The notes: generated from the letters alone by a model not told the origin. A DNA stretch of 52,592 bases from Gammaproteobacteria bacterium (GCA_026994225.1 JALWRI010000094.1:1-52592), one strand, 5' to 3'; counted from the stretch's first letter, positions 36,733-45,645 are shown. Program-made: numbers and translations.

Positions 36733-37185
36733 ATGAAAAAATTAATAGTGTTGTATGTAATGAGCTGCTATTGGCTGTTCCTAATGAGTACAACAACTGC
36801 TATAGCACGTAATGATGTAGTAGAATATACCATTGCAGAGGCTTTAGCTATAGGTAAGCACAAAGGAGTAGAGATCGCTGATGTAAAAATGTATTTTGGT
36901 GATCAAGCACAACCTAAAATTTTAAAGAATTTTGGAGAATTTGCTACCAATAAAAAAACAAATGCGATAGGAAAATCAGATAAATTTGCATGTCAATGGG
37001 TATTTTTATCTGCATTAAAACAATTAGCCTTGCGTACCAGGCTATTAGGTGCTAATACTATCGTTAATATTCGTTCTAACTATAAACATCGTATATATAG
37101 TGATAAAAAACACTTTCAATGTGGTATTGGTAATATTGTGGCAGGGGTTGCTTTAAAAGGGGAGATAGTTATTACAAAAAGATAA
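36733..37185 (+). CDS. Secreted small protein of the 'excinuclease-like' family
   Basis: The 150-residue product has a signal peptide (about 1-25, cleaved near TAIA). The body shows VKMYFGDQAQPKI, TNKKTNAIGKSDKFACQWVF and RLLGANTIVNIRSNYKH, ending GVALKGEI. Proteins like this are widely labelled 'excinuclease ATPase subunit', but it has no UvrA motif and the export signal excludes DNA repair. The fold resembles YbjQ-like small domains. The two cysteines (C96 and C136 region) could form a disulfide. AAGGAG precedes the ATG. The function is unknown. Confidence 0.65.
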   Translation: MKKLIVLYVMSCYWLFLMSTTTAIARNDVVEYTIAEALAIGKHKGVEIADVKMYFGDQAQPKILKNFGEFATNKKTNAIGKSDKFACQWVFLSALKQLALRTRLLGANTIVNIRSNYKHRIYSDKKHFQCGIGNIVAGVALKGEIVITKR

Positions 37186-37287
37186 CTTTGGTATTACTTA
37201 TCCTATGTTAAAGAATAAAGGTTTTTTATTTGTCGCCGATAATACGTCTATTGAAAAATAGAGTAAAATAATATAAAGAGGCATATA

Positions 37288-37437
37288 GTGCATATATCAT
37301 TACAATCTGATAATTATATGGGTGTTATCATGTTACTTGTAAGTATTAGTATTATTTTAATATTGAGGTATTTAGTGGTAAGAATACGTAATAAAAAACG
37401 TCAACAAAAATATATGAAGTTGCTTAATAAGTTGTAA
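37288..37437 (+). CDS. Small single-span membrane protein (49 aa)
   Basis: GTG at 37288 follows AGAGG with a 7-base spacer. It opens a 49-residue frame with one hydrophobic helix (MGVIMLLVSISIILILRYLV, about 11-30) and a very basic tail (RIRNKKRQQKYMKLLNKL) that would stay in the cytoplasm by the positive-inside rule. It has no recognised family. The ribosome site and codon use make translation plausible. It lies 102 bases after the previous gene on the same strand. Confidence 0.5.
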   Translation: MHISLQSDNYMGVIMLLVSISIILILRYLVVRIRNKKRQQKYMKLLNKL

Positions 37438-37510
37438 ATCAAATAGATGTTAATTTGCCTTTTACCCTTATATTATTATTTATTATTCATTTTTTTTCTG
37501 GCGCAAGTAT

Positions 37511-38134
37511 ATGACTAATAACAATATTATTCCAACAAATATAAAATTACATAAAAAATCCCGTTTACTTGAAATCCATTTTTCTAATGGTGAAGCGTTA
37601 ACATTGAGTTGTGAGTATTTACGAACTCATGCAAAATCAGCAGAGATACGTGCATCAGCGTTTCCCGTAGCAGGAAAAATAGATGTTAATATTGATAAAA
37701 TTGAGCCTCAAGGGACATATGCTTTACGTTTTATTTTTGATGATGGTTATGAGTCCGGTATATTTTCTTGGGATACTTTATTAGATCTGGGACATAATTA
37801 TAAAAAAAATTGGCAACATTATTTGGAACTATTAGAACAGCATCATTTAACACGTAGTGAAAAAAACAAAAACAATAATACACGAAGGGTTACCTTGCTG
37901 TTTTTTATGGATAAAATATTAGCTTTTACTAAAACCCAAGAAGAAAGCCTTGTTTTACCTGATAAAGTAAAAACGGTAAGTGATTTATTATATTTTTTAC
38001 GTCAACGTGGAAAAAAGTGGGAAAAGGAATTTTCTGAAAAAGAAATGCAAGTAACTGTAAATAAAGAATTTTCGGAATTATTTACAATATTAGATAATGA
38101 TGATGAAATAGCATTTATTCCACGCAATAAATAG
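37511..38134 (+). CDS. DUF971 domain fused to a MoaD/ThiS-like domain
   Basis: Residues about 8-112 match DUF971 (the gamma-butyrobetaine-hydroxylase-type N-terminal domain seen in small proteins linked to Fe-S or ubiquinone genes): LEIHFSNGEALTLSCEYLRTH, ALRFIFDDGYESGIFSWDTL. Residues about 124-207 have the beta-grasp MoaD/ThiS pattern: LPDKVKTVSDLLYFLRQRG, MQVTVNKEFSE, LDNDDEIAFIP. Sulfur-carrier proteins end in Gly-Gly; this one ends RNK, so it cannot form the thiocarboxylate. The whole is cytoplasmic, 207 residues. The start follows a weak ribosome site. A strong hairpin terminator follows. Confidence 0.72.
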   Translation: MTNNNIIPTNIKLHKKSRLLEIHFSNGEALTLSCEYLRTHAKSAEIRASAFPVAGKIDVNIDKIEPQGTYALRFIFDDGYESGIFSWDTLLDLGHNYKKNWQHYLELLEQHHLTRSEKNKNNNTRRVTLLFFMDKILAFTKTQEESLVLPDKVKTVSDLLYFLRQRGKKWEKEFSEKEMQVTVNKEFSELFTILDNDDEIAFIPRNK

Positions 38135-38164
38135 TATCAAAATAATTTACTAGTTTGCTGCTCA

Positions 38165-38204
38165 CCCTATATTTCCTGTAATAAAGATTACAGGAAATAT
38201 AGGG
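38165..38204. terminator. Perfect 18-bp hairpin after the DUF971-MoaD gene
   Basis: CCCTATATTTCCTGTAAT (38165-38182) and ATTACAGGAAATATAGGG (38187-38204) are exact complements around an AAAG loop, 31 bases after the stop. No long T-tract follows, so it may be a terminator or an RNA end-protection structure. GGTATAATACC, another small palindrome, follows at 38205-38215. Confidence 0.6.
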
Positions 38205-38356
38205 GGTATAATACCATTTTAATAAAAAGATTCACCCAGCTACATACTCTACAATTAAAAATTACTATATCTCTTTATATCAAACTCAGGTTATAATAAA
38301 AGTTATTTATTTCCTTTAGGGAAATTTCATATAATTCAATTAACTCATTACATAAT

Positions 38357-39502
38357 ATGCAATTAAATAAAAATATTATCATAGCTGGTGCTGGTGCATC
38401 AGGGTTGGCTTGCGCACTTTCCACTGCTCGTAATAAAAATACCCAGGTTTTTTTATTCGAAAAAACTGGAGAACTTGGTGGAACATTGGTACAGAGTTTA
38501 ATTCATACCATTGGTGGTTTATATAATAGTCAAGGTGATTACCTTAATACAGGGTTACCTTTGGAATTGACAGAGTTATTGTTACAAGCTGATCATCACA
38601 CTAGAAAACGTAAGCTGGGAAAACTCTGGGTTTTAAACGTAGATTCATCAATCTACACTAAGGTGGTAAAGGACTGGATTGAACAACAAAGCAATATTAC
38701 TGTATTATACCATTCTCATATTACTGCTATTGAAAGTAATGAGGGATTGGTGAGTCAAATCAAATGGATAGATCATCAACAGATACAACATAGCTTGCAA
38801 AGTTCAGCAATAGTTGATGCAACAGGGAATGCAGCATTGGTGCGTTTGTTAAATCCTGAATTAGTTATTGCAGGCACTACTCTAGCTGGTTTAATTTTTC
38901 AGGTTCATAACGTAAAAGCTGAAGATTTTACATTTCCTAAGAATATTGCCTTTTTACATAGTATTAAACAAGCTAGTAAAGAGGGAAAATTACCCGCTGT
39001 TTGTGCTATGACCTGGTTTGATAGCGGGGTTTATGAGAATGAAATATATGTTAAATTAAGCATACCTGTATCGTTTAATGATACTCATGAACAGCATGCT
39101 GTAATAGCTAAATTGTTTACATTTTTAAAAAAATTCCCTGCTTTTGAGAAGGCTAAATTAGGTAAAAAGGGTATATTAGGCATTCGTGATGGAGGTCGTA
39201 TAAAAGGTACTTACTGTTTAACTGTCGAAGATGTAAAAAGTGCGCAACGTTTTAATGATGTTATCTGCCGTTGTAATTGGCCTATTGAATACTGGGATGC
39301 AGAAAAAGGGGTTTTACTTGATTATCTACCAGAAGATAAGTATTACGATATTCCTTTAAGATCATTGCAAGTACAAGGTATGAAAAATATGTGGGCAATA
39401 GGTAAATGCTTATCTGCTGAAAAAAGAGCGCAAGCCTCTGCACGTGTCGTTGGAACATGCTGGGCAATGGGTGACGGATTAGGAAAAGTAATTAGAGAAT
39501 AA
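38357..39502 (+). CDS. FAD-dependent oxidoreductase
   Basis: The 381-residue protein is a flavoprotein of the FAD_oxidored type. Residues 7-16 (IIIAGAGASG) form the dinucleotide motif, LFEKTGELGGTLVQ follows the second strand, and IVDATGNAALVRL (about 153-166) is the ATG-type FAD motif. The C terminus reads MWAIGKCLSAE and SARVVGTCWAMGDGLGKVI. There is no signal peptide. The substrate is unknown; the partners downstream (two ABC exporters and a P-type ATPase) suggest an export or cofactor pathway, so it may oxidise a small molecule or peptide before export. The ATG lacks a clear ribosome site. It starts the four-gene run. Confidence 0.83.
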   Translation: MQLNKNIIIAGAGASGLACALSTARNKNTQVFLFEKTGELGGTLVQSLIHTIGGLYNSQGDYLNTGLPLELTELLLQADHHTRKRKLGKLWVLNVDSSIYTKVVKDWIEQQSNITVLYHSHITAIESNEGLVSQIKWIDHQQIQHSLQSSAIVDATGNAALVRLLNPELVIAGTTLAGLIFQVHNVKAEDFTFPKNIAFLHSIKQASKEGKLPAVCAMTWFDSGVYENEIYVKLSIPVSFNDTHEQHAVIAKLFTFLKKFPAFEKAKLGKKGILGIRDGGRIKGTYCLTVEDVKSAQRFNDVICRCNWPIEYWDAEKGVLLDYLPEDKYYDIPLRSLQVQGMKNMWAIGKCLSAEKRAQASARVVGTCWAMGDGLGKVIRE

Positions 39503-39597
39503 TTTAATACTAAAAAAAGTAGTATTAGATACATCAGAACCCTCGAATTTATTCGTGGGGAGTTTCAGTATAGAACCTAAAATATTTATCATTTCTA

Positions 39598-41229
39598 ATG
39601 AATTTAAAAAACATAAAAATTATTGAATTCTTTAATAGCGAATACCAAGGTGCTAAAGGCAAAATTATTATTGCCATTACCTTAGAAAGTATTTGTATTG
39701 TTTTATTGCTGGTATTGGCAATATATTCTGCTCAAAAGGCAGGAAATATCAGTATAGGTTCAGAAATAGGAATATATATTTTTTATCTACTGATTTGTAT
39801 TATGGCTATTTTTTGTAAAATTTATGCCTTAAATAAAGCCACTACCATAACGGAAGATGTAGTGAGTAAGGTACGAGTTAGATTAACAGATAAACTTCGT
39901 CATACTGAACTTGAATTTATAGAACAAGCAGATAAGGGGAATATCTATGCTCGAATTACTCAAGATACAGAAATAATCTCCCAGGCATCACCAAACATAA
40001 TGAATACATTTGAATCAGCGATTGCTGCTGGTGCAGTGTTTTTATATATGTCTAGTATATCAATGCTTGGTTTTGGTATTGCCCTCTTTTCTATCATAAG
40101 CACCTATAGTGCTTTCTTTTTTAATTATTCTAAAATTAAAGAAGAATTAAGGAAAGTAAGAGATAAAGAAGCAAAATTTTCGATATTACTCAATGAGTTA
40201 TTAACAGGTTTTAAAGAAATCAAAATAAATACGAAAAAGAATAATGCATTATTTTCTGATATTGAGATGCTTGCAGAAGAGATGGAACAAATGCACCTTT
40301 TTGCAAAAATAAAATTTGATGAAAATATTGTACTCACCATGATTTTACAACTATTTGCTATTGCTATAGTTATTTTTCTTGTCCCATTATTTAGCAGTAC
40401 CAGTAATGAAATAATCACAGAATTAGTTACTTGTTTATTATTTATTATGGGATTATCCGGTATTGCCCTACGAGGAACTTTTATTCATTTACAAGCAAAT
40501 GTAGCAATAGAAAATTTAGAAAAACTAGAACAGATGATAACGGTATCAAAAATATCGCCGCTATTGGATAATGAGCATCATTTTAATGATTTTAAGGAAA
40601 TTTCATTACATTCTACCTATTTTCAATATAAGGATCAGCATAGAAAAGTACTTTTTGCACTCTCCCCTATTAACCTAACAATAAAACAGGGAGACATTAT
40701 TTTTATAGTGGGCGAAAATGGTAGTGGTAAATCGACCTTTGTGAAACTATTAACCGGTCTTTATCTGCCTACAAAAGGTGTCATTAAAATAGATGATATA
40801 GAGATAGATACCGATAACTATCAATCCTATCGTGAACTATTTTCTATTATTTTTACTGATTTTCACCTTTTTAAAAAGTTATATGGCTTAGAGCCTATGG
40901 AAAAAGAAAAAGTACAAAAATACTTAAAAATGATGCAAATGCAAGAAAAAACACACTATACTAATGGCTCTTTTACTAATATTCAGCTTTCCTCTGGAGA
41001 AAAAAAACGACTTGCCTATATTACCGCTATTTTGGAAGATAAACCTGTTTTTGTCTTTGATGGATGGGCAGCCGATCAAGATCCTTATTTTAAAAAGTAT
41101 TTTTATGAGGTATTACTTCAAAACCTTAAAGCAATGGGTAAAACAGTGATTACAGTAACCCATAATGATCAGTATTTTCATCTTGCAGAGCGTGTAATAA
41201 AAATAGAAAAAGGTAAAATTTCTTACTAA
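39598..41229 (+). CDS. ABC half-transporter of the SyrD/YojI type, degenerate Walker B
   Basis: The 543-residue protein has six membrane helices (about 20-290) and an ATPase domain. Walker A GENGSGKST is at 372-380 (K378), the signature is LSSGEKKR and the H-loop VTHNDQYF. Family members, called cyclic-peptide exporters, move peptides or siderophores across the inner membrane without a peptidase domain. At the end of Walker B the second acidic residue is missing: FDGWAADQDP has G489 where the paralogue next door has E488. That glutamate is the catalytic base, so this half is expected to bind ATP but hydrolyse poorly. It lies 2 bases from its paralogue. Confidence 0.9.
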   Translation: MNLKNIKIIEFFNSEYQGAKGKIIIAITLESICIVLLLVLAIYSAQKAGNISIGSEIGIYIFYLLICIMAIFCKIYALNKATTITEDVVSKVRVRLTDKLRHTELEFIEQADKGNIYARITQDTEIISQASPNIMNTFESAIAAGAVFLYMSSISMLGFGIALFSIISTYSAFFFNYSKIKEELRKVRDKEAKFSILLNELLTGFKEIKINTKKNNALFSDIEMLAEEMEQMHLFAKIKFDENIVLTMILQLFAIAIVIFLVPLFSSTSNEIITELVTCLLFIMGLSGIALRGTFIHLQANVAIENLEKLEQMITVSKISPLLDNEHHFNDFKEISLHSTYFQYKDQHRKVLFALSPINLTIKQGDIIFIVGENGSGKSTFVKLLTGLYLPTKGVIKIDDIEIDTDNYQSYRELFSIIFTDFHLFKKLYGLEPMEKEKVQKYLKMMQMQEKTHYTNGSFTNIQLSSGEKKRLAYITAILEDKPVFVFDGWAADQDPYFKKYFYEVLLQNLKAMGKTVITVTHNDQYFHLAERVIKIEKGKISY

Positions 41230-41231
41230 TT

Positions 41232-42866
41232 ATGATAAAAAATACCACTATATATCATTTTTTCGACAAAGAATACAAAGGGTCTAACCACCTTATTCTC
41301 TTTATGCTCTGTTTCAAGGGGTTTTCATTTACCCTCTTAGTCTTACTTATTAACCAGATAAGTACCCGTATTATGACTAATCAGAGCATAGATATCCCCC
41401 TTTTTTTTCTTTATATCGTTACTCTAATTGGTATTTATTATACCTCTCACTATACGATGACACAAACTTCAGATATTACTATTAAAACAGTACGTAAAGT
41501 ACGTATTAGATTAATTGATAAAATACGAGCAACGGAATTACAGTTTTTAGAAAATATGGGTAAAGGTGAAATATTTACACATATTAATCAAGACACCGAT
41601 TTAATTAATCAGGGAATGCAAGAAGTCTTAATTGTTATTGATTCCATTATTCGATGTTTACTTTTAGCCCTGTATATTGCTTTTTTATCACCTTCCGGAT
41701 TTATTTTATTAGGTAGCTTTATTGTTATTCTTTATGGAATATTTTGGTTTAACTATATAGAAGTACAAAGAAAATTATATATAGCTAAAACCAATGAAGC
41801 TATCTTTTTTGATTTATTAGATGATTTACTTTATGGTTTCAATGAATTAAAACTCAATACGACAAAAAATAATGCCTTATTTGATGATCTGCGAGAAGTA
41901 TCTAAACAAAGCAGACAGTTAAAAATAGAAGCAGGTTTAAAATCTAATCAGAATACTGCGTTAGCCTTTTTTGTCTATCTTATGTTACTTGCAGTAGCCG
42001 CTATACTTATTCCTCTTTTTACTAATATGGATAGCAATAGTGCAGTAGGTATTGTAACGATTATCTTATTTATTTTTGCTCCATTAAATGCCATTTCACG
42101 AGGATTTCCTTTTATTATGCGTTTAAATGTTGCGATAAAAAATCTGGAAAAACTAGAAACTACAATTGATACATTTCATACTAAACAATTAACACCCAAT
42201 AATTATTATCATTTTAATCAAATAGCATTATGCTCTGTAAGTTTTCAATACAAAAATAATAGAGGAAAGGTATTGTTCTCTCTTCCATCTATTAATTTAA
42301 TTATTCAACAAGGAGAAACTTTATTTATTACCGGTGATAACGGTAGTGGAAAATCAACACTAATAAAGTTATTAACAGGACTCTATTACCCCGAACCAGA
42401 GCCAGAAAGTGGTATTTATTTAGATAATCAATTAATAACTAAACAAGACTACCCTGCTTACCGAGAACTATTTTCTATTATTTTTACTGATTTGCATCTA
42501 TTTAAAAAATTATATGGATTAGAACAACTTGATCAACAACAAGTAGATCAATTATTAGAAAAAATGCTACTTCAAGAAAAGACTCGCTATATTGAAGATA
42601 GATTTAGTCATACTGATTTATCAACAGGACAGCAAAAACGGCTTGCTTATATCAATATTCTATTAGAAAACAAACCTATTTGTGTATTAGATGAATGGGC
42701 AGCTGATCAAGATCCCCTATTCAAAAAGTATTTCTATGAGAAATTATTAAAAGATTTAAAAAGAATGGGAAAAACAGTGATTGTGGTAACACATGATGAT
42801 CAATACTTTATGTATGCAGATAAAATTTTAATAATGGAAAAAGGAAAGATTATTTCAAAGAGTTAA
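41232..42866 (+). CDS. ABC half-transporter of the SyrD/YojI type, intact ATPase
   Basis: The 544-residue paralogue of the previous gene shares the same order: six helices, Walker A GDNGSGKST (about 371-379), signature LSTGQQKR, Walker B CVLDEWAADQDP with catalytic E488, and H-loop VTHDDQYF. The adjacent start, only 2 bases after the neighbour's stop, implies a heterodimer with one strong and one weak ATP site, as in heterodimeric exporters. The substrate is unknown; the family exports small peptides or siderophore precursors. Identity to its partner is visible throughout (TIFHFFDKEYKG against IIEFFNSEYQG), so the pair arose by duplication. Confidence 0.9.
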   Translation: MIKNTTIYHFFDKEYKGSNHLILFMLCFKGFSFTLLVLLINQISTRIMTNQSIDIPLFFLYIVTLIGIYYTSHYTMTQTSDITIKTVRKVRIRLIDKIRATELQFLENMGKGEIFTHINQDTDLINQGMQEVLIVIDSIIRCLLLALYIAFLSPSGFILLGSFIVILYGIFWFNYIEVQRKLYIAKTNEAIFFDLLDDLLYGFNELKLNTTKNNALFDDLREVSKQSRQLKIEAGLKSNQNTALAFFVYLMLLAVAAILIPLFTNMDSNSAVGIVTIILFIFAPLNAISRGFPFIMRLNVAIKNLEKLETTIDTFHTKQLTPNNYYHFNQIALCSVSFQYKNNRGKVLFSLPSINLIIQQGETLFITGDNGSGKSTLIKLLTGLYYPEPEPESGIYLDNQLITKQDYPAYRELFSIIFTDLHLFKKLYGLEQLDQQQVDQLLEKMLLQEKTRYIEDRFSHTDLSTGQQKRLAYINILLENKPICVLDEWAADQDPLFKKYFYEKLLKDLKRMGKTVIVVTHDDQYFMYADKILIMEKGKIISKS

Positions 42867-42917
42867 TAAATGTTTCTATTTTTCTATAAATATCATACTT
42901 GAACAATAGGATAAAAT

Positions 42918-44888
42918 ATGTTTCCTTTAGGTCTGACCGTATTATCTGGTTTCTATATTATAAAAAGATTGCAAGAAAAAAAACAAGATAAAAATATAAC
43001 CCATAATGAATTAGATAAAATTACAACCCATAATGAATTAGATAAAGAAGAGAAAGAAAAACAAATTAATCATCATTTAAAAGTAAATACGCTGGCACTC
43101 ACTACCAATGTGATAGGTCATGTATTTTACCCTGCAAAATTGCTTAGTTTAGGCTTAATTAGTTACAACATGATTCCTATTTTAAAGGAAACAGAAAAAT
43201 CTTTACTGGTAGATAAAGAAATTAAAAATAACTTTCTTAATTCAATAATCGGTGTTGTTTGTATAGGTTCAGGAGAATATTTGTCCGCCACTTTGGTTAC
43301 GGGGCTTTATCATTTAGGTGATAAAATGGTCATTAAAACGAAAGATCGTTCAATAAAAATGTTGGGTAATACATCACAACAAGCTGATAAAGCGTGGTTA
43401 GTCTTAGATGATGGTAGTGAAATTGAAACAAATATAAAGAAAGTAAAACCGAATGATATTATTAGTGTTAATACTGGAAATATGATACCTGTCAATGGTC
43501 AAATTATTGAAGGCTCAGCGATAGTTGATCAACAAGCATTGACAGGGGAATCATTATTATCAAAGAAAACAACCGGTGATAACGTCTTAGCGAATACGTT
43601 CGTTATAAGTGGAAAAGTTCTTGTCAAAATACACCATGACGATATTGACACTAATGCAGAAAAAATACGCTATATACTACACCATACAGCCGAATATAAA
43701 ACAGATATTCAATCTAATAGTGAAAATTTAGCAGATAAAGTGGCTTTACCTTTAATTGGTGTTGCAGGACTATTATCACCCATTATTGGAATTATACCCG
43801 CAACCGCTTTACTTTATAGTAGTCCAGGTAACTCTATTAAGACTTTTGTTTCTTTACAAACCGAAAATTATCTGGTTTCTTTATCAAAATTAGGTATATT
43901 AATTAAAGATGGACGTGCCTTAGAGGAATTATTAAAAGTCGATACCATCTTGTTTGACAAAACCAGTACCTTAACAATGGGAGAACCTATTGTTGGTAAT
44001 ATTATGACTTGTTCTGAACTTAGCCAAATAGATATTATGCATTATGCAGCAACCGCTGAGTACCAAATTAATCACCCTATTGCCCATGCTATTTTAAATT
44101 ATGCCAAGGATCACCATATTGCTACTACTTTGGTTAATGATGCACATTATGAAATAGGCTATGGAATAAGCGTTCATATAGATAATACCATTATTCAAGC
44201 AGGAAGTTTGCAATTTATGGAGATGGAGAATATTGAAATACCCCCTCAAATACAACAGGCACAAATAAATTACCATAAACAAGGACATGCAATCGTTGCT
44301 GTTGCTATTGATAAGGAAATTAAAGGTATTATAGAAATAAAACAGCAATTAAAATCAGAAACTAAAGTGATGTTAAAGACTTTGCGTCAACATAATATTA
44401 ATTATATTGGTATTCTTTCAGATGATCGTCAACAAGCTACTCAACAATTAGCAAAAGAATTAAATATGGATGGATATTTTTATGATGTGCTTCCTCAAGA
44501 TAAAGTAACTATCATCGCAGATATGCAGAAACAAGGAAGAAAAGTTTGTTTTATTGGAAATGGGTTAAATGATAGTATTGCCATAAAACAAGCAAATGTT
44601 TCTATTTCTTTTACTGAGGAAAATGTTATAGATAATGATTTGGTACAAATTTTAATGGATAAAAATATATCACACTTACCACAAATATTTGAAGCAGCAG
44701 AAAAATTATCCGTTGATACTAAAAGAATTTTAGCGATGTTAGCCGGTATTGCTACTTTAACCAGTGTCGGTGCTGTTTTTTTACAAATGCGTATTGTGGG
44801 TGCAGTGGGTTTACAATGTGCTGAAAATGTAATGGGTTTTGGTTATAGTTTACGTCCATTAAAAGAAAAAAATTTCAATAAAAAATAG
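42918..44888 (+). CDS. P-type ATPase of the heavy-metal group with altered motifs
   Basis: The 656-residue protein has the P-type order: actuator loop with TGES (209-212), phosphorylation motif D347-KTSTLT, nucleotide site HP in NHPIAHAI, and hinge GNGLND (547-552). Deviations are striking: DKTGTLT has Ser for Gly, the hinge GDGxND has Asn548 in place of Asp, and the metal motif (CPC or SC variants) in the helix before the phosphorylation site is replaced by S302-P303-G304. The N terminus has no HMA metal-binding domain. The ATPase closes the FAD/ABC/ABC run, 51 bases after the second transporter. It may be a specialised or weakened pump; its ion is unknown. Confidence 0.83.
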   Translation: MFPLGLTVLSGFYIIKRLQEKKQDKNITHNELDKITTHNELDKEEKEKQINHHLKVNTLALTTNVIGHVFYPAKLLSLGLISYNMIPILKETEKSLLVDKEIKNNFLNSIIGVVCIGSGEYLSATLVTGLYHLGDKMVIKTKDRSIKMLGNTSQQADKAWLVLDDGSEIETNIKKVKPNDIISVNTGNMIPVNGQIIEGSAIVDQQALTGESLLSKKTTGDNVLANTFVISGKVLVKIHHDDIDTNAEKIRYILHHTAEYKTDIQSNSENLADKVALPLIGVAGLLSPIIGIIPATALLYSSPGNSIKTFVSLQTENYLVSLSKLGILIKDGRALEELLKVDTILFDKTSTLTMGEPIVGNIMTCSELSQIDIMHYAATAEYQINHPIAHAILNYAKDHHIATTLVNDAHYEIGYGISVHIDNTIIQAGSLQFMEMENIEIPPQIQQAQINYHKQGHAIVAVAIDKEIKGIIEIKQQLKSETKVMLKTLRQHNINYIGILSDDRQQATQQLAKELNMDGYFYDVLPQDKVTIIADMQKQGRKVCFIGNGLNDSIAIKQANVSISFTEENVIDNDLVQILMDKNISHLPQIFEAAEKLSVDTKRILAMLAGIATLTSVGAVFLQMRIVGAVGLQCAENVMGFGYSLRPLKEKNFNKK

Positions 44889-44905
44889 TTATTACACTTT
44901 AGTAG

Positions 44906-44938
44906 CTCCCCTAATAAATTAAAAATTTTTAGGGGGAG
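44906..44938. terminator. Bidirectional hairpin terminator
   Basis: CTCCCC (44906-44911) pairs with GGGGAG (44933-44938), with one bulged G, and the AT-rich inner part (TAATAAATT/AATTTTTA) extends the stem. It lies between convergent genes, 17 bases after the P-type ATPase stop and just before the end of the DUF481 gene, so it probably ends both transcripts. Confidence 0.55.
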
Positions 44939-44943
44939 AAGTA

Positions 44944-45645
44944 TTAAAATTTATAGCTTAATCCAGCCGTAGATAAGGTATCTGTATTTTCTGTGTCTTT
45001 ATCTACTTTCGTATTATGTCTTACTTCAAAGGCTATATTTAAACTTAATTTACTATTTATAGCCACAGAAAGTCCCGTTTTATTTTCAATTAATGTATTT
45101 TTACTACCTGCTTCAAGTAATAAATCATTACTCAATGTAGTTGTTGTTGTTATTTTCCAATTATAGTTAACAAGCCCTTTACTAATAATAAAATTTTCCT
45201 TTTCACCTGTATTCCTTTTTTTTATCGATTTTGCACCCATACCAATTTCAGTGGTTAATTGCTGCGTATCAGTATTAACTAACTTTATACCATACCCAGG
45301 AGTAATGGAGGCTTGATAATCAAAAGCACTAAATTTATCATCTTCATAACGTAATGATAATAATAGATATTGTCTTTGTGTTAAATTATAGTTACTTTGC
45401 CATGTTAAAATATATCGATCAGCCGTTTTATCACCCTTATCACTGGCACGTAATAACCCTAAAGATGCTTCATGTTTCCATTTTATAGTCTCATAAGCTA
45501 AAGCAATATCTACATTGAGTGTATCTGTATCAGTATTTCCTCTGGCAAGAACAAAACCTATTTCTCCCTTACCAGAAAAGCCCTCTTCTGCATGAAGATA
45601 ACCAGAAATACACAGAATAATAATTAATAATAATTTTAAGTACAT
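44944..45645 (-). CDS. DUF481 outer-membrane protein (YdiY-like)
   Basis: The 233-residue product has a signal peptide (1-19, cleaved after LHA) and an outer-membrane barrel pattern of alternating strands ending in aromatic Phe (LSTAGLSYKF). GFSGKGEIGFVLARGNTDTDTLNVD is the DUF481 opening, and KWKHEASLGLLRASDKGDKTADRY and YLLLSLRYEDDKFSAFDYQ follow. GGAAA lies 8 bases before the start. It is the last gene of the mechanosensitive/stomatin operon, 57 bases after the PBP-OmpA lipoprotein. Members are induced by salt stress in some species; the role is unknown. Confidence 0.83.
   Translation of the reverse strand: MYLKLLLIIILCISGYLHAEEGFSGKGEIGFVLARGNTDTDTLNVDIALAYETIKWKHEASLGLLRASDKGDKTADRYILTWQSNYNLTQRQYLLLSLRYEDDKFSAFDYQASITPGYGIKLVNTDTQQLTTEIGMGAKSIKKRNTGEKENFIISKGLVNYNWKITTTTTLSNDLLLEAGSKNTLIENKTGLSVAINSKLSLNIAFEVRHNTKVDKDTENTDTLSTAGLSYKF

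Noticed and set aside
36733-37185. Excinuclease subunit function for the 150-residue protein
   Set aside because: It has a signal peptide and no ATPase or zinc motif; the label comes from database inheritance.
38357-44888. Quinohemoprotein amine dehydrogenase maturation cluster (flavoenzyme plus ABC transporter)
   Set aside because: No radical SAM protein, protease, or dehydrogenase subunit genes are present, and the P-type ATPase does not belong to that system.
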